A stretch of 64,000 nucleotides of DNA from Alkalibacillus haloalkaliphilus (GCF_007991275.1 NZ_BJYA01000017.1:1-64000), one strand, 5' to 3'; shown: positions 46,516-54,936, counted from the stretch's first letter. The notes: generated by a model not told the origin, from the sequence alone. Numbers and translations are program-made.

Positions 46516-48930
46516 ATGATGTTAAAAGGATTACTACCAACTTTGTTTTTGACAGCTTTGTTTTTATTATTTACTTCACCAGGTGCATTTGCAGAAGAGA
46601 TAGAAGAAGAGAAAGAACCTATTCTTCATGTAGAAAATGAAGAAATTAGTGGTGGGTACTTCACAGATCTCAATCACAAGATTGATGAGTTGAAAGAACT
46701 TGATCAGGGGACAATTATTGTACGTTTCCGTCATGAAGGCTCATCTTTTCAATCGTTATTCTCTTTAAGTAACAACAATTTTCCAAATGGACACTTCCAC
46801 TTGTATGTATCTCCTTCAGCTATTGGTAGCGAAAACCGCTATCAAGCACCTGGAGAACCTCAAACTAACACTCACATTTCACAATCTCTAACGTTAGAAA
46901 ATGACTACGTTCACACTTTAGCAATGGTTGTCGATCAAGAAGAGGGCTATAAATATTATTTAAACGGCGAACTTGTACTTGAGGATACTACGTCATCAGT
47001 CCAGTTTTTAAATAACATCTATGAACCTAACAGTGCACAACTCGGGCGTACAGAACGTGCTGCGGGAGGTAACCAATACACATTCCATGGAGATATAGAC
47101 TTCGCTACAGTTTATGGTGAGCCGCTTCAAGAAGATTACTTAGTTGAATTAACTGGAGAAACAGCCCGTGAGTCATTAGAAAACCCTTTACCTGATGATG
47201 CTATGGTTACTGACCCATACAATGTGTTTTATCCAGGATTTATGGATTCTAATAACTACAGAATTCCAGCTTTATTCTACACTGAGAAAGGAACATTAAT
47301 CGCCGGAATTGACCGTCGAGTTGAAAGTGGTGCAGATTCACCAAACGACATACACTCCGCAATTCGCAGAAGTTATGATCAAGGTGAAACTTGGGAAGAT
47401 GAAGGTATCATAATTAACGCATACCCTGATGATGCCTCTAATATTGATCTTGCCTTTACCCAAGATAACTCTAATGAAAGAATCTTTGCATTAGTAGATG
47501 GATTCCCTCACGGTGCTGGTCTAATGGGCGGATTTGGTAACAACGCTTACCCTGGTACTGGTTACACTACTGTTAATGGTGAGGATTACATGTTTTTATT
47601 AGATGAAGATGAAAACGAATACACAATCCGTGAAGAAGGTATAGTTTATGACGGTGAGGGTAACCCAACTAGTTACAAGGTTGATGAAAATCGGGACCTA
47701 TATTTGGACGGAGAAAAAATTGATAACATCTTTAGTGAAACAACGCCTTTGAAACCTTACAAAACTTCATATTTAGAGTTATACCATAGTGATGATGAAG
47801 GGGATAACTGGACAGGACCAATTGACCTTAACCCTGAAACAAAGGAAGAGTGGATGATATTCTTAGGTGTTGGCCCAGGGAATGGTATTCAATTATCTGA
47901 AGGGGAACATGAAGGAAGAATTATATTCCCAGTTTATTTTATTAATGAGAATTTACGTCAGGCTAGCGCTGTTGTATACAGTGATGACGGCGGAGAAACT
48001 TGGCAACGTGGAGAGTCGCCTAATCAGGGGCGTGTTGTTGATGGTAATGTCTTAGATGAACGTTATTTTGATAGTCCGAACCATGAAATCACAGAAGCAC
48101 AAGTTGTTGAAATGCCTGACGGTCAACTAAAAATGTTCATGCGCAACTACTCTGGCTATGCTCAAGTTGCCACAAGTTATGATGGCGGGGAAACATGGGA
48201 TTCAGAAGTTATAACCGAAACTGACCTTGTTGCACCATATAGCCAAATGTCTGCTATTCGATACGATGGTCAAATTGATGGAAAAGATGCTGTTATTTTT
48301 TCAAGTGCCAATGACCACACGAGCAGAATTAATGGTACCGTTCGCGTCGGATTAATAGAAGAAAACGGTCCTTTAGAAAACGGTTTTACAGACTACTCCT
48401 TTGATTGGAAGTATGAACAGTTAGTTAAAGAAGGCCATTATGGTTATTCAAGCCTTACTAATTTACCTGATGGTGAGCTTGGACTATTTTATGAAGGAAC
48501 TCCAAATACAGTTATGGACTTCATTAAATTTAACACTGATTTCCTAAAATGGGAACGTCACATTGAAGAACCAACACCAGAGCTTATAAATTACACTCAC
48601 TTAAAACAAGAGCCGAACGTATACCGCAAAGGAGACAGTGTGAAAGTCGAATTAGAATTTGACGACTTTGTAGTTCTAATGGGCGATCAGACACTCAAAG
48701 GAGAAATAGACGGCCACGCTATTAAATTTAATTTAGTCGAAAGTAACAACTCATCATTTACTTTTGAAGCTACACTTCCAGACTTAAAGCCTAGAGCCTA
48801 TGACTTAAACCTAGAGTTCAGTTCTGATTTAACCATATATAACAAGTATGGCAAGTTACTAGATACCGTGTACCTGCACTTTGATTCATCAGAGAAAATT
48901 AAAGTAACAGCAGGTAACCATAACGAATAA
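46516..48930 (+). CDS. nanH: Secreted sialidase (GH33)
   Basis: 804 aa from the ATG at 46516, 8 bp after AAGGAGG; upstream in-frame codons lack a site. Signal peptide ending in GAFA before EEIEEE. Residues about 35-230 form a lectin-like (LamG/CBM-type) domain. The catalytic propeller starts with the Arg motif YRIPALFYTEKGTL and contains Asp-boxes SYDQGETW, HSDDEGDNW, SDDGGETW and SYDGGETW. A further beta domain closes the C-terminus. It has no LPXTG anchor, so it is released or held by charge. It frees sialic acid for the TRAP importer. Confidence 0.95.
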   Translation: MMLKGLLPTLFLTALFLLFTSPGAFAEEIEEEKEPILHVENEEISGGYFTDLNHKIDELKELDQGTIIVRFRHEGSSFQSLFSLSNNNFPNGHFHLYVSPSAIGSENRYQAPGEPQTNTHISQSLTLENDYVHTLAMVVDQEEGYKYYLNGELVLEDTTSSVQFLNNIYEPNSAQLGRTERAAGGNQYTFHGDIDFATVYGEPLQEDYLVELTGETARESLENPLPDDAMVTDPYNVFYPGFMDSNNYRIPALFYTEKGTLIAGIDRRVESGADSPNDIHSAIRRSYDQGETWEDEGIIINAYPDDASNIDLAFTQDNSNERIFALVDGFPHGAGLMGGFGNNAYPGTGYTTVNGEDYMFLLDEDENEYTIREEGIVYDGEGNPTSYKVDENRDLYLDGEKIDNIFSETTPLKPYKTSYLELYHSDDEGDNWTGPIDLNPETKEEWMIFLGVGPGNGIQLSEGEHEGRIIFPVYFINENLRQASAVVYSDDGGETWQRGESPNQGRVVDGNVLDERYFDSPNHEITEAQVVEMPDGQLKMFMRNYSGYAQVATSYDGGETWDSEVITETDLVAPYSQMSAIRYDGQIDGKDAVIFSSANDHTSRINGTVRVGLIEENGPLENGFTDYSFDWKYEQLVKEGHYGYSSLTNLPDGELGLFYEGTPNTVMDFIKFNTDFLKWERHIEEPTPELINYTHLKQEPNVYRKGDSVKVELEFDDFVVLMGDQTLKGEIDGHAIKFNLVESNNSSFTFEATLPDLKPRAYDLNLEFSSDLTIYNKYGKLLDTVYLHFDSSEKIKVTAGNHNE

Positions 48931-48946
48931 CCCCCCCTATTTTTGG

Positions 48947-48985
48947 AGATTCCACTTAGCTTAGAGGTTAGGTGGAATCTTTTTT
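48947..48985 (+). terminator. Terminator after the sialidase
   Basis: AGATTCCAC pairs with GTGGAATCT over a loop that itself can fold, followed by TTTTTT. Confidence 0.85.
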
Positions 48986-49002
48986 GCTTATGTTTTCTAG
49001 GA

Positions 49003-49135
49003 ATTCGGCGTTCGCCGGATTCCAAGGTGTTTTCGTCGGAAAAGTTAAATTTTCGCCGGATTATTCGGAAAATCGCCGGAATATCGAGATTTTCGCCGGA
49101 TTATCACCGGGTTTCGCTGATAATCCAGATAATGG
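49003..49135. repeat. Array A9: family I array with head and tail
   Basis: Cores at 49013, 49034, 49054, 49074, 49094 and 49115 (spacings 21, 20, 20, 20, 21), the last being CGCTGATAATCC. Words and spacers are nearly identical to arrays A7 and A8. It lies between the sialidase and a NERD gene, both plus strand. Confidence 0.9.
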
Positions 49136-49225
49136 AATAGCAAACTACCTCGAATTAAAATCTAGACACGAACGTACATTCTGTTATATAATAAGAGTGT
49201 CCCTAATAGAAAAGGAGACTGATCG

Positions 49226-50167
49226 ATGATAATACTCCCTCACAGCAAACCACCTGAGCTTGAACAACTCGAAGCTCTTGTTCCCCGCTATAAAAGAAAT
49301 GATCAAACCTATCAGACGATTCAAGACCGCCTTGGCAAAGAGTTAGCTGGTTATTTAGGTGAGAGATCACTTCAATATTATATAAAGCTTCTTAATCTTA
49401 AAGATCACTTTCTACTATTTGGTTTTCGAGCGAAAGGAAATGATAGTTACTTTCAAATTGACTTATTGCTCATAACGCAAAGCTTCATATTGATTATTGA
49501 AGCCAAACATTTAAAAGGGACACTTTCAATTAATGAATCCGGTCAACTTATTCAAGAAAATGAAGATGAAATTGAGGTATATCAAAACCCACTCATCCAA
49601 GCAAACATCCAAAGATCCCAACTCTCTCACTTGTTGTCTCGACTTAGCTTAGATCTATTACCTATTTATACGTGCGTCACTTTCACTCACCCTAAATCAA
49701 TCATAAACATCAATAAAAACACCACCGAAATTTTCCCAAGTCAGAACCTTCCGAACTACATCTATAAAATCCAATCTCAAAATCAAACCCCTCTTGTTAG
49801 TACTCAAAAAGCTAACACAATCGCGAAATCATTAAAAATCCGACACACTCCTAAAAACAACAACCTCATAAACTATTATGGCATAACCGACCACTTAATT
49901 AAAAAAGGTGTTTGGTGCACCCAATGTAAATCAACGATTATGAAGCGTATCCACGGAAATTGGCACTGCTCAAAATGTAATCACAAAGATAAGACTGCAC
50001 ATCTCCAAGCATTAAGAGAGTTTGCAGTTTTGTATGATCGGCAATACATTACTAATAAAGAAGCTAGATCATTCTTGAAAATTCAATCTGAATCTACTAC
50101 AAAAAGGTTACTTTCAAAGTTTGAAAGAAAAGGTGATACAAAAGGAAGTGAATACCTTCTAAAATAA
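49226..50167 (+). CDS. NERD-domain protein with zinc ribbon
   Basis: 313 aa. NERD (nuclease-related) core: DSYFQIDLLLITQSFILIIEAKHLKG (about residues 73-98), with the acidic D...E-x-K active-site pattern. A C-terminal zinc ribbon has paired CTQC and CSKC, followed by a helical tail with HTH character (ITNKEARSFLKIQSESTTKR). It is cytosolic and may cleave or bind nucleic acid; the function is not established. ATG after AAAGGAG. Codon use is AT-rich. Confidence 0.78.
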   Translation: MIILPHSKPPELEQLEALVPRYKRNDQTYQTIQDRLGKELAGYLGERSLQYYIKLLNLKDHFLLFGFRAKGNDSYFQIDLLLITQSFILIIEAKHLKGTLSINESGQLIQENEDEIEVYQNPLIQANIQRSQLSHLLSRLSLDLLPIYTCVTFTHPKSIININKNTTEIFPSQNLPNYIYKIQSQNQTPLVSTQKANTIAKSLKIRHTPKNNNLINYYGITDHLIKKGVWCTQCKSTIMKRIHGNWHCSKCNHKDKTAHLQALREFAVLYDRQYITNKEARSFLKIQSESTTKRLLSKFERKGDTKGSEYLLK

Positions 50168-50195
50168 CCGCCCCCACATCAGGAGCGGTTATTTA
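50164..50195 (+). terminator. Terminator after the first NERD gene
   Basis: ATAACCGC pairs with GCGGTTAT, then TTATTTTG; it overlaps the stop codon. Confidence 0.75.
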
Positions 50196-50208
50196 TTTTG
50201 TCGTAAAT

Positions 50209-50410
50209 CGACGTTCGCCGGATTCCAAGGTGTTTTCGCCGGAAAAATTAAATTTTCGTCGGATTATTGAAAAAGTCGCCGGAATATCGAGGTTTTCGCC
50301 GGAATACTGAAAATTTCGCTGATAATACAGATAATGGAAGCAGCCGAACCGCTACGATCCATGCTGCTAAATCAGTAGCTAGCCCAATTATCGAGAATTT
50401 CGCTTAATTA
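50209..50410. repeat. Array A10: family I plus short family II remnant
   Basis: Head GACGTTCGCCGGATTCC, five CGCCGGA/CGTCGGA units, tail CGCTGATAATACAGATAATGG, a linker of about 45 bp, then only two family II words (CCCAATTAT, CGCTTAATT) and no closing hairpin. It lies between convergent NERD and SLC13 genes. Confidence 0.88.
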
Positions 50411-50426
50411 AACCAACCCCTCCTCT

Positions 50427-51695
50427 CTAAACCACCAACCAATAAACCACCCCACTCGTCACTAGCATCACGACCACGCTCAACGGCAGTCCTACCTTAA
50501 CAAAATCTACAAATCGGTAGCCGCACGCTTGGTAGACGACTAGATTTGTTTGGTAGCCGATTGGGGTGACGAAGCTTGCGGAGGCGGCGATGGCGATGAC
50601 GACGGCGAAGCCAATGGGGTCGACTCCGAGCACATGCGCCATCTCTAAGCCGATCGGAAGCATGAGCACGGCTGCAGCAACGTTCGTCATCAGCTCGGTG
50701 AATAGGTTTGTTAAAAGGTACAGCGCGACGATGACGGCGAACATGCCTAGTGGAGCCGCGACTGCCAAGACGTGCACCGCGATCCAATTTGCCAAGCCGG
50801 ATTTTGACATCGCCAGCCCCACTCCAATCGCGCTAGAAACGAGAATTAAAATTTGCCACGGAATCGTTCTGACGACTTCCCCTACACTCAAGGCGCGCGC
50901 TACTAAAAGTAACACGACAACAGATGCAACAGCGACCAACATCGGCACCAAGCCGAGTGCGACTAACAAAACTGCCACACCCAAAAGACCTAACGCGATC
51001 CAACCGTCCAACTCTTTTCCACGGCTTGTACCTACTTTCTCCCGGCGACCTCCCCGCTTTCGACGTTTCCGCCCAGCTCGCTTTTCAGGCAAAAGTCGCC
51101 AACCTATCACCGCAACATACACAAGCCCTACAACGGTAATCGGCACACCTACAATCGCTAGTTGAAAAAAGCCAAATCCTTGCATCTCCGCTTCTCGCAG
51201 CAAGCCATCAACAACAAGATTCGTCGATGTCCCGATCAACGTCACAGTTCCACCTAAAATCGTCACGTAAGAAAGCGGAATTAACAGTTTCGTTTCTGAC
51301 ACGCCGTTGCGTTTACACCACTTTCTGACAACCGGAACTAAAGTGATCACAATCGGCGTGTTGTTTAAAAAGCTTGAAGCCCCAGCTGCAGGTGCAAGCA
51401 ATCGAATGACCAAATCTCTCACCGAACCCGCACCCACTCCCCGTAAGAGCCTCTCTACGATTCGCGTCATCACCCCGCTTCTTTCGATCACACCAGCGAT
51501 GACAAACAACAACCCAATCGTCCAGACCCCTTCATTAACAAACCCCCTCGCTGCTTCAAGCGGCTCGAGCACTCCTGACAGCAATAACACAACGAGCGCC
51601 GAAAAAATAACCCACTCCGCCCGAAATCGATCAACAACTAAAACGATAATCATTAAAAATATAAGTCCACTTACAAACACCATTTCACTCGTCAT
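50427..51695 (-). CDS. SLC13/CitT-type anion permease
   Basis: 422 aa, about eleven transmembrane segments. Duplicated family motifs: SFLNNTPIVITLVPVV with GTSTNLVVDG in the first half, and ELMTNVAAAVLMLPIG with VTPIGYQTNLVVY in the second. It is a divalent-anion/sodium symporter (sulfate, dicarboxylate) or SAC1-like. The gene is visibly richer in G and C than its neighbours, with many GCG/GTC/CGC codons, and so may be a later arrival. A 199-codon antisense open frame across it is a composition artefact. Confidence 0.87.
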   Translation of the reverse strand: MTSEMVFVSGLIFLMIIVLVVDRFRAEWVIFSALVVLLLSGVLEPLEAARGFVNEGVWTIGLLFVIAGVIERSGVMTRIVERLLRGVGAGSVRDLVIRLLAPAAGASSFLNNTPIVITLVPVVRKWCKRNGVSETKLLIPLSYVTILGGTVTLIGTSTNLVVDGLLREAEMQGFGFFQLAIVGVPITVVGLVYVAVIGWRLLPEKRAGRKRRKRGGRREKVGTSRGKELDGWIALGLLGVAVLLVALGLVPMLVAVASVVVLLLVARALSVGEVVRTIPWQILILVSSAIGVGLAMSKSGLANWIAVHVLAVAAPLGMFAVIVALYLLTNLFTELMTNVAAAVLMLPIGLEMAHVLGVDPIGFAVVIAIAASASFVTPIGYQTNLVVYQACGYRFVDFVKVGLPLSVVVMLVTSGVVYWLVV

Positions 51696-51770
51696 AACAC
51701 CAACCCTCTACTCGAGTTCTCACATAATCTATGAAAACAACAGTAGATTCGTAAGAGCGGACGACCTAGG

Positions 51771-52073
51771 AGCCGGCGAACGCTCAGTTAAGCGAATGCT
51801 TCATTATTTCGGCGTTCGCCGGATTATCACTCGGTTTCGCCGGAAAAAATAAATTTTCGCCGGATTATTGAAAGAATCGCCGGAATACTGAGATTTTCGC
51901 CGGATTCTTATAAAAGTCGCTGATAATCCATATAATGGAACCGCGCAGGCACTCTACGGATCAAGGAAAAAAATAAGCGAACGCTCAATTAATTAGGCGT
52001 TCGCTTAATTATTAAGAACTTCGCTTAATCATCAAAAAAATCGCCTAATTCCACAATAATTAGGCGATCTTCC
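51771..52073. repeat. Array A11: composite array, first of three near-identical copies
   Basis: A degenerate family II piece (GCGAACGCTCAGTTAAGCG) precedes a full family I element ending in CGCTGATAATCCATATAATGG. The GC-rich linker CGCGCAGGCACTCTACGGAT follows, then family II with opening palindrome and terminator hairpin. The linker recurs with one or no changes in arrays A12 and A13. It lies between the SLC13 start and the pRiA4b-type gene. Confidence 0.9.
52033..52068 (-). terminator. Array-derived terminator of the pRiA4b-type gene
   Basis: ATCGCCTAATT (52040-52050) pairs with AATTAGGCGAT (52058-52068). On the minus strand seven T residues follow. It lies 15 bp past the gene's stop. Confidence 0.85.
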
Positions 52074-52082
52074 TTATTATCT

Positions 52083-53108
52083 TCAAGTCATTCGCTCGAG
52101 CTTTCGATTAACCCACTCGATATCAAATTCAGGCTTCCACCATCTTGCCCATGATTTCATGTTCATGTGGTCTGGATCGTTTTTATCATTAATAATTCGT
52201 AAAAACTCTGAATATCCAGGCATTCCCCCGACATCTTCAGGTGGTGCAGGGTGTTCACCATCTATACAAGTTGCATGTTGCTTTGAATAGCCTTCAATTT
52301 TCCGTGCTACTTCTACGTGGTGCTCCCAGAAGTCACCAAAATCATAGATATATTGAAATTCAGAAACACCTTCTAGCCAGCCGCTCAAAGGTTCTGCCAT
52401 TGATTCAGATCCATATTCAATTTCCTTACCATCAATCAAAAACTCATAAAGGTGACTGCTCTCCCAATTAAATGCACTTTGAATAATTTCATGGAATTCC
52501 GAAAAAGTCGTGTCACTCTTAACGACTAGCCTTCTCCACGCAGTATGATCACCCAAAGGTAAACTCACTTTAACTTCATATGCATCGCTCGAAAAGATCG
52601 GCCGACTTGCGAATTTTTCAAGTTCCTCTATCATTTCCTCTTTAGGGAAGATATAACTCCCCTGTCCGTCACCAGTAAGGAAGCGACTCCAATGCTTACT
52701 AATGTCGACTTTTACTTTTTCATCACCAGAAAAGTCGTCAACAATCATTTCGAGCTCCTTTACACGTTGCGTCATAGCAGAAACCAACTTCCGTGACTTC
52801 GTATTAGTAAAAGTCACCGCACCAGCTGACCTAATATACTCATCAATGACACTTGAATCAATCCCCTCAGCCTCTAACACTTCACTAATCGCTGCGGGGA
52901 TGGCCTCAGAAAGTCGACGAAAGTCATCCGCTTTCACGCCATAAAGTAAAATAGAGTAACGTGAAACGTCATTCAACAAAACAATCGCCTTTCTCCTGCC
53001 GATCTTAAAAACATTAGCATGCCAATCAAAAATTGAATCCCGCTCAATTCTTTCGTCCGCTTCAACCTTCAATTCATTTAACAACTTCTTCGTACACTGA
53101 ATTTGCAC
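52083..53108 (-). CDS. Plasmid pRiA4b ORF-3-like protein with N-terminal DUF6933-like domain
   Basis: 341 aa. Residues 1-120 (MQIQCTKKLLNEL...; NVFKIGRRKAIVLLNDVSRY) resemble the DUF6933 domain. The C-terminal ~165 residues carry the pRiA4b ORF-3 fold: KVSLPLGDHTAWRRLVVKSD, FHEIIQSAFNWESSHLYEF and IYDFGDFWEHHVEV. Despite database links to IS1096 TnpR-like names, nothing here is a transposase or recombinase. Function unknown. It is enclosed by near-identical arrays A11 and A12. Confidence 0.75.
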   Translation of the reverse strand: MQIQCTKKLLNELKVEADERIERDSIFDWHANVFKIGRRKAIVLLNDVSRYSILLYGVKADDFRRLSEAIPAAISEVLEAEGIDSSVIDEYIRSAGAVTFTNTKSRKLVSAMTQRVKELEMIVDDFSGDEKVKVDISKHWSRFLTGDGQGSYIFPKEEMIEELEKFASRPIFSSDAYEVKVSLPLGDHTAWRRLVVKSDTTFSEFHEIIQSAFNWESSHLYEFLIDGKEIEYGSESMAEPLSGWLEGVSEFQYIYDFGDFWEHHVEVARKIEGYSKQHATCIDGEHPAPPEDVGGMPGYSEFLRIINDKNDPDHMNMKSWARWWKPEFDIEWVNRKLERMT

Positions 53109-53171
53109 TTGATCAACTCCGAACTTATGAGATATTTATACTAGTTTAACACTCATTATTTTAGAAAACAC

Positions 53172-53480
53172 TAATTAGGCGAACGCTTAAATAATCCGGC
53201 GTTCGCCGGATTCTCATCCGGTTTCGCTGGATTATTGAAAAAATCGTCGGAATACTGAGATTTTCGCCGGAATATTAGAAAATTCGCTGATAATCCATAT
53301 AATGGAACCGCGCAGGCACTCTGCGGATCAAGGGACAATTTAAGCGAACGCTCAATTAATTAGGCGTTCGCTTAATTATCGAAGGAGTTCGCCTAATTAT
53401 CGCGGCGTTCGCTTAATTAATAAAAATTTCGCTTAAATATTAAAAAAATCGCCTAATTCCACAATAATTAGGCGATTTTT
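53172..53480. repeat. Array A12: composite array, second near-identical copy
   Basis: Family I (head GGCGTTCGCCGGATTC, tail CGCTGATAATCCATATAATGG), then linker and family II with opening palindrome, five units and the closing hairpin. From 53290 onward it is almost identical to array A13. Unusually it lies between two divergent genes, so its terminator has no obvious upstream client. Confidence 0.9.
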
Positions 53481-53481
53481 C
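53448..53481. terminator. Array-derived hairpin in a divergent intergenic region
   Basis: ATCGCCTAATT pairs with AATTAGGCGAT, with T-runs on both strands. Both neighbouring genes transcribe away from it, so it may only insulate against read-through. Confidence 0.65.
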
Positions 53482-53565
53482 TATATGACTAATAACCTCC
53501 ATTGAAGGATTTTGTTGAAATCTATCGAATTACATACTTGATACTACTATAAAAGGAGAGCACCC

Positions 53566-54360
53566 ATGTTTCTAATCTTGAATTTATTTAAATCGAAAAA
53601 AGATCCAAAAAAAGAACAAACACCTTCACGCCCTAAGCGAAACCAGGAACAAGTTGCAAATAGAAAAGGTGAACTTGGAGAGTATAAGATTGATATTCAG
53701 CTAGATCAATTACCGGAAGACTACTATTATTTAAGCGACTTATTAATCAAAAATCCTAAAGCTAAATCTGGCTATTCACAAGTTGACCATGTCATTATTA
53801 CACCACACGGACTCTTCGTGATTGAAACTAAAAACTATCAAGGCACGATTTACGGTGGGAAAAACCGCAAAACTTGGTCAGTGAATGGGAAGTTCAAAAT
53901 GATGAATCCATTTACTCAAAACTATGGCCATATGAAAGCACTAGCAGCTTTAATTGACACTAAGTACCAAAAGTCTTTCATATCAATCGTATCTTTTACG
54001 AAACGATGCACTTTTAAAGTTGAGCCAGAATTGCGTCAAATCTCATCAAACCAATTAATTGTTTATGATATTGAGCTGTCTGAATATATACATCGTAAAG
54101 TGCGAGCATTAAAAAGAGAACCACAACTAACTCTATCAAAAGAAGAGCAAGAAAATATTAAAGCAGCATTTCAACTAGCCAACATTACGGACCCAAAAAT
54201 TTGGCAAGCACACAAAGAAGCATTAAAGAAACCGAGTACAAATGAAAAAGCAACCTGCATTGTATGCTCCAAAGCTGTTTCGGAAAAAGTAAAAGCGTAT
54301 TGCTTATCACAAAAGAAGTTTAACGGGAAAATCTATTGCTATGAACATCAGAAAAAGTAA
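53566..54360 (+). CDS. NERD-domain protein (second copy type)
   Basis: 264 aa. NERD core GYSQVDHVIITPHGLFVIET followed by KNYQGTIYG (about residues 68-98), with the D...E-x-K pattern, preceded by a basic N-terminus (KSKKDPKKEQTPSRPKR). The C-terminal CIVC...CLSQKK...CYEH cluster suggests a metal-binding knuckle. It differs from the first NERD protein outside the core. Flanked by arrays A12 and A13 as if it were a cassette. ATG after AAAGGAG. Confidence 0.78.
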   Translation: MFLILNLFKSKKDPKKEQTPSRPKRNQEQVANRKGELGEYKIDIQLDQLPEDYYYLSDLLIKNPKAKSGYSQVDHVIITPHGLFVIETKNYQGTIYGGKNRKTWSVNGKFKMMNPFTQNYGHMKALAALIDTKYQKSFISIVSFTKRCTFKVEPELRQISSNQLIVYDIELSEYIHRKVRALKREPQLTLSKEEQENIKAAFQLANITDPKIWQAHKEALKKPSTNEKATCIVCSKAVSEKVKAYCLSQKKFNGKIYCYEHQKK

Positions 54361-54384
54361 TCGGACGAAAGCTTGAAACACTCA

Positions 54385-54688
54385 ATTCGGCGTTCGCCGG
54401 ATTATCACTCTGTTTCGCCGGAAAAATTAAATTTTCGCCGGATTATTGAAAAAATCGCCGGAATACTGAGATTTTCGCCGGAATATTAGAAAATTCGCTG
54501 ATAATCCATATAATGGAACCGCGCAGGCACTCTGCGGATCAAGGGACAATTTAAGCGAACGCTCAATTAATTAGGCGTTCGCTTAATTATCGAGGCGTTC
54601 GCCCAATTATCGCGGAGTTCGCTTAATTATTAAAAATTTCGCCTAAATATCAAAAAAATCGCCTAATTCCTCAATAATTAGGCGATTT
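54385..54688. repeat. Array A13: composite array, third near-identical copy
   Basis: Same order as A11 and A12: family I head GGCGTTCGCCGGATTAT to tail CGCTGATAATCC, linker CGCGCAGGCACTCTGCGGAT, family II palindrome, units and hairpin. It lies between convergent NERD and small-ORF genes. Confidence 0.9.
54653..54686 (-). terminator. Array-derived terminator of the small 75-aa gene
   Basis: ATCGCCTAATT pairs with AATTAGGCGAT; on the minus strand seven T residues follow. It lies 22 bp after the stop. Confidence 0.8.
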
Positions 54689-54708
54689 CCCATCCAACTC
54701 CAAACCAT

Positions 54709-54936
54709 CTACTTCCCCTTCTTATACTTCCTCTCACTCTGCGAGGTATTCTGACTCTTTTTCTTGTTATGCTGCTTTTGATTTCGTTCTTCAATCTTCA
54801 CGTCCTCTAATGGTGGCTCGTCTGTTAGTTGCGAGTCTTTGTGCTCATGCAAGGGCGTGCGGTCTTCTTCAAATACACCTTTTTTCTTTGGATCAATGCT
54901 CTCTTTATTTTTGTTGTTCGTGTGTATGACCATCAT
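54709..54936 (-). CDS. Small hydrophilic Lys/Glu-rich protein
   Basis: 75 aa, no hydrophobic segment, no Cys. Strongly charged with a basic C-terminus (NKKKSQNTSQSERKYKKGK) and likely disordered. The Shine-Dalgarno AAAGGTGG before ATGATG and a downstream terminator support a real gene. Unknown function; small proteins of this look are common in sporeformers, but I see no SASP or coat motif. Confidence 0.5.
   Translation of the reverse strand: MMVIHTNNKNKESIDPKKKGVFEEDRTPLHEHKDSQLTDEPPLEDVKIEERNQKQHNKKKSQNTSQSERKYKKGK

Noticed and set aside
50566-51165. 199-codon plus-strand gene opposite the SLC13 transporter
   Set aside because: It has no Shine-Dalgarno, its composition is Thr/Ala/Pro-rich as expected from antisense of a GC-rich membrane gene, and the SLC13 motifs are on the other strand.
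52083-53108. Transposase or resolvase
   Set aside because: The pRiA4b ORF-3 family is sometimes labelled IS1096 TnpR-like, but no DDE, HUH or serine/tyrosine recombinase motif and no terminal inverted repeats are visible.
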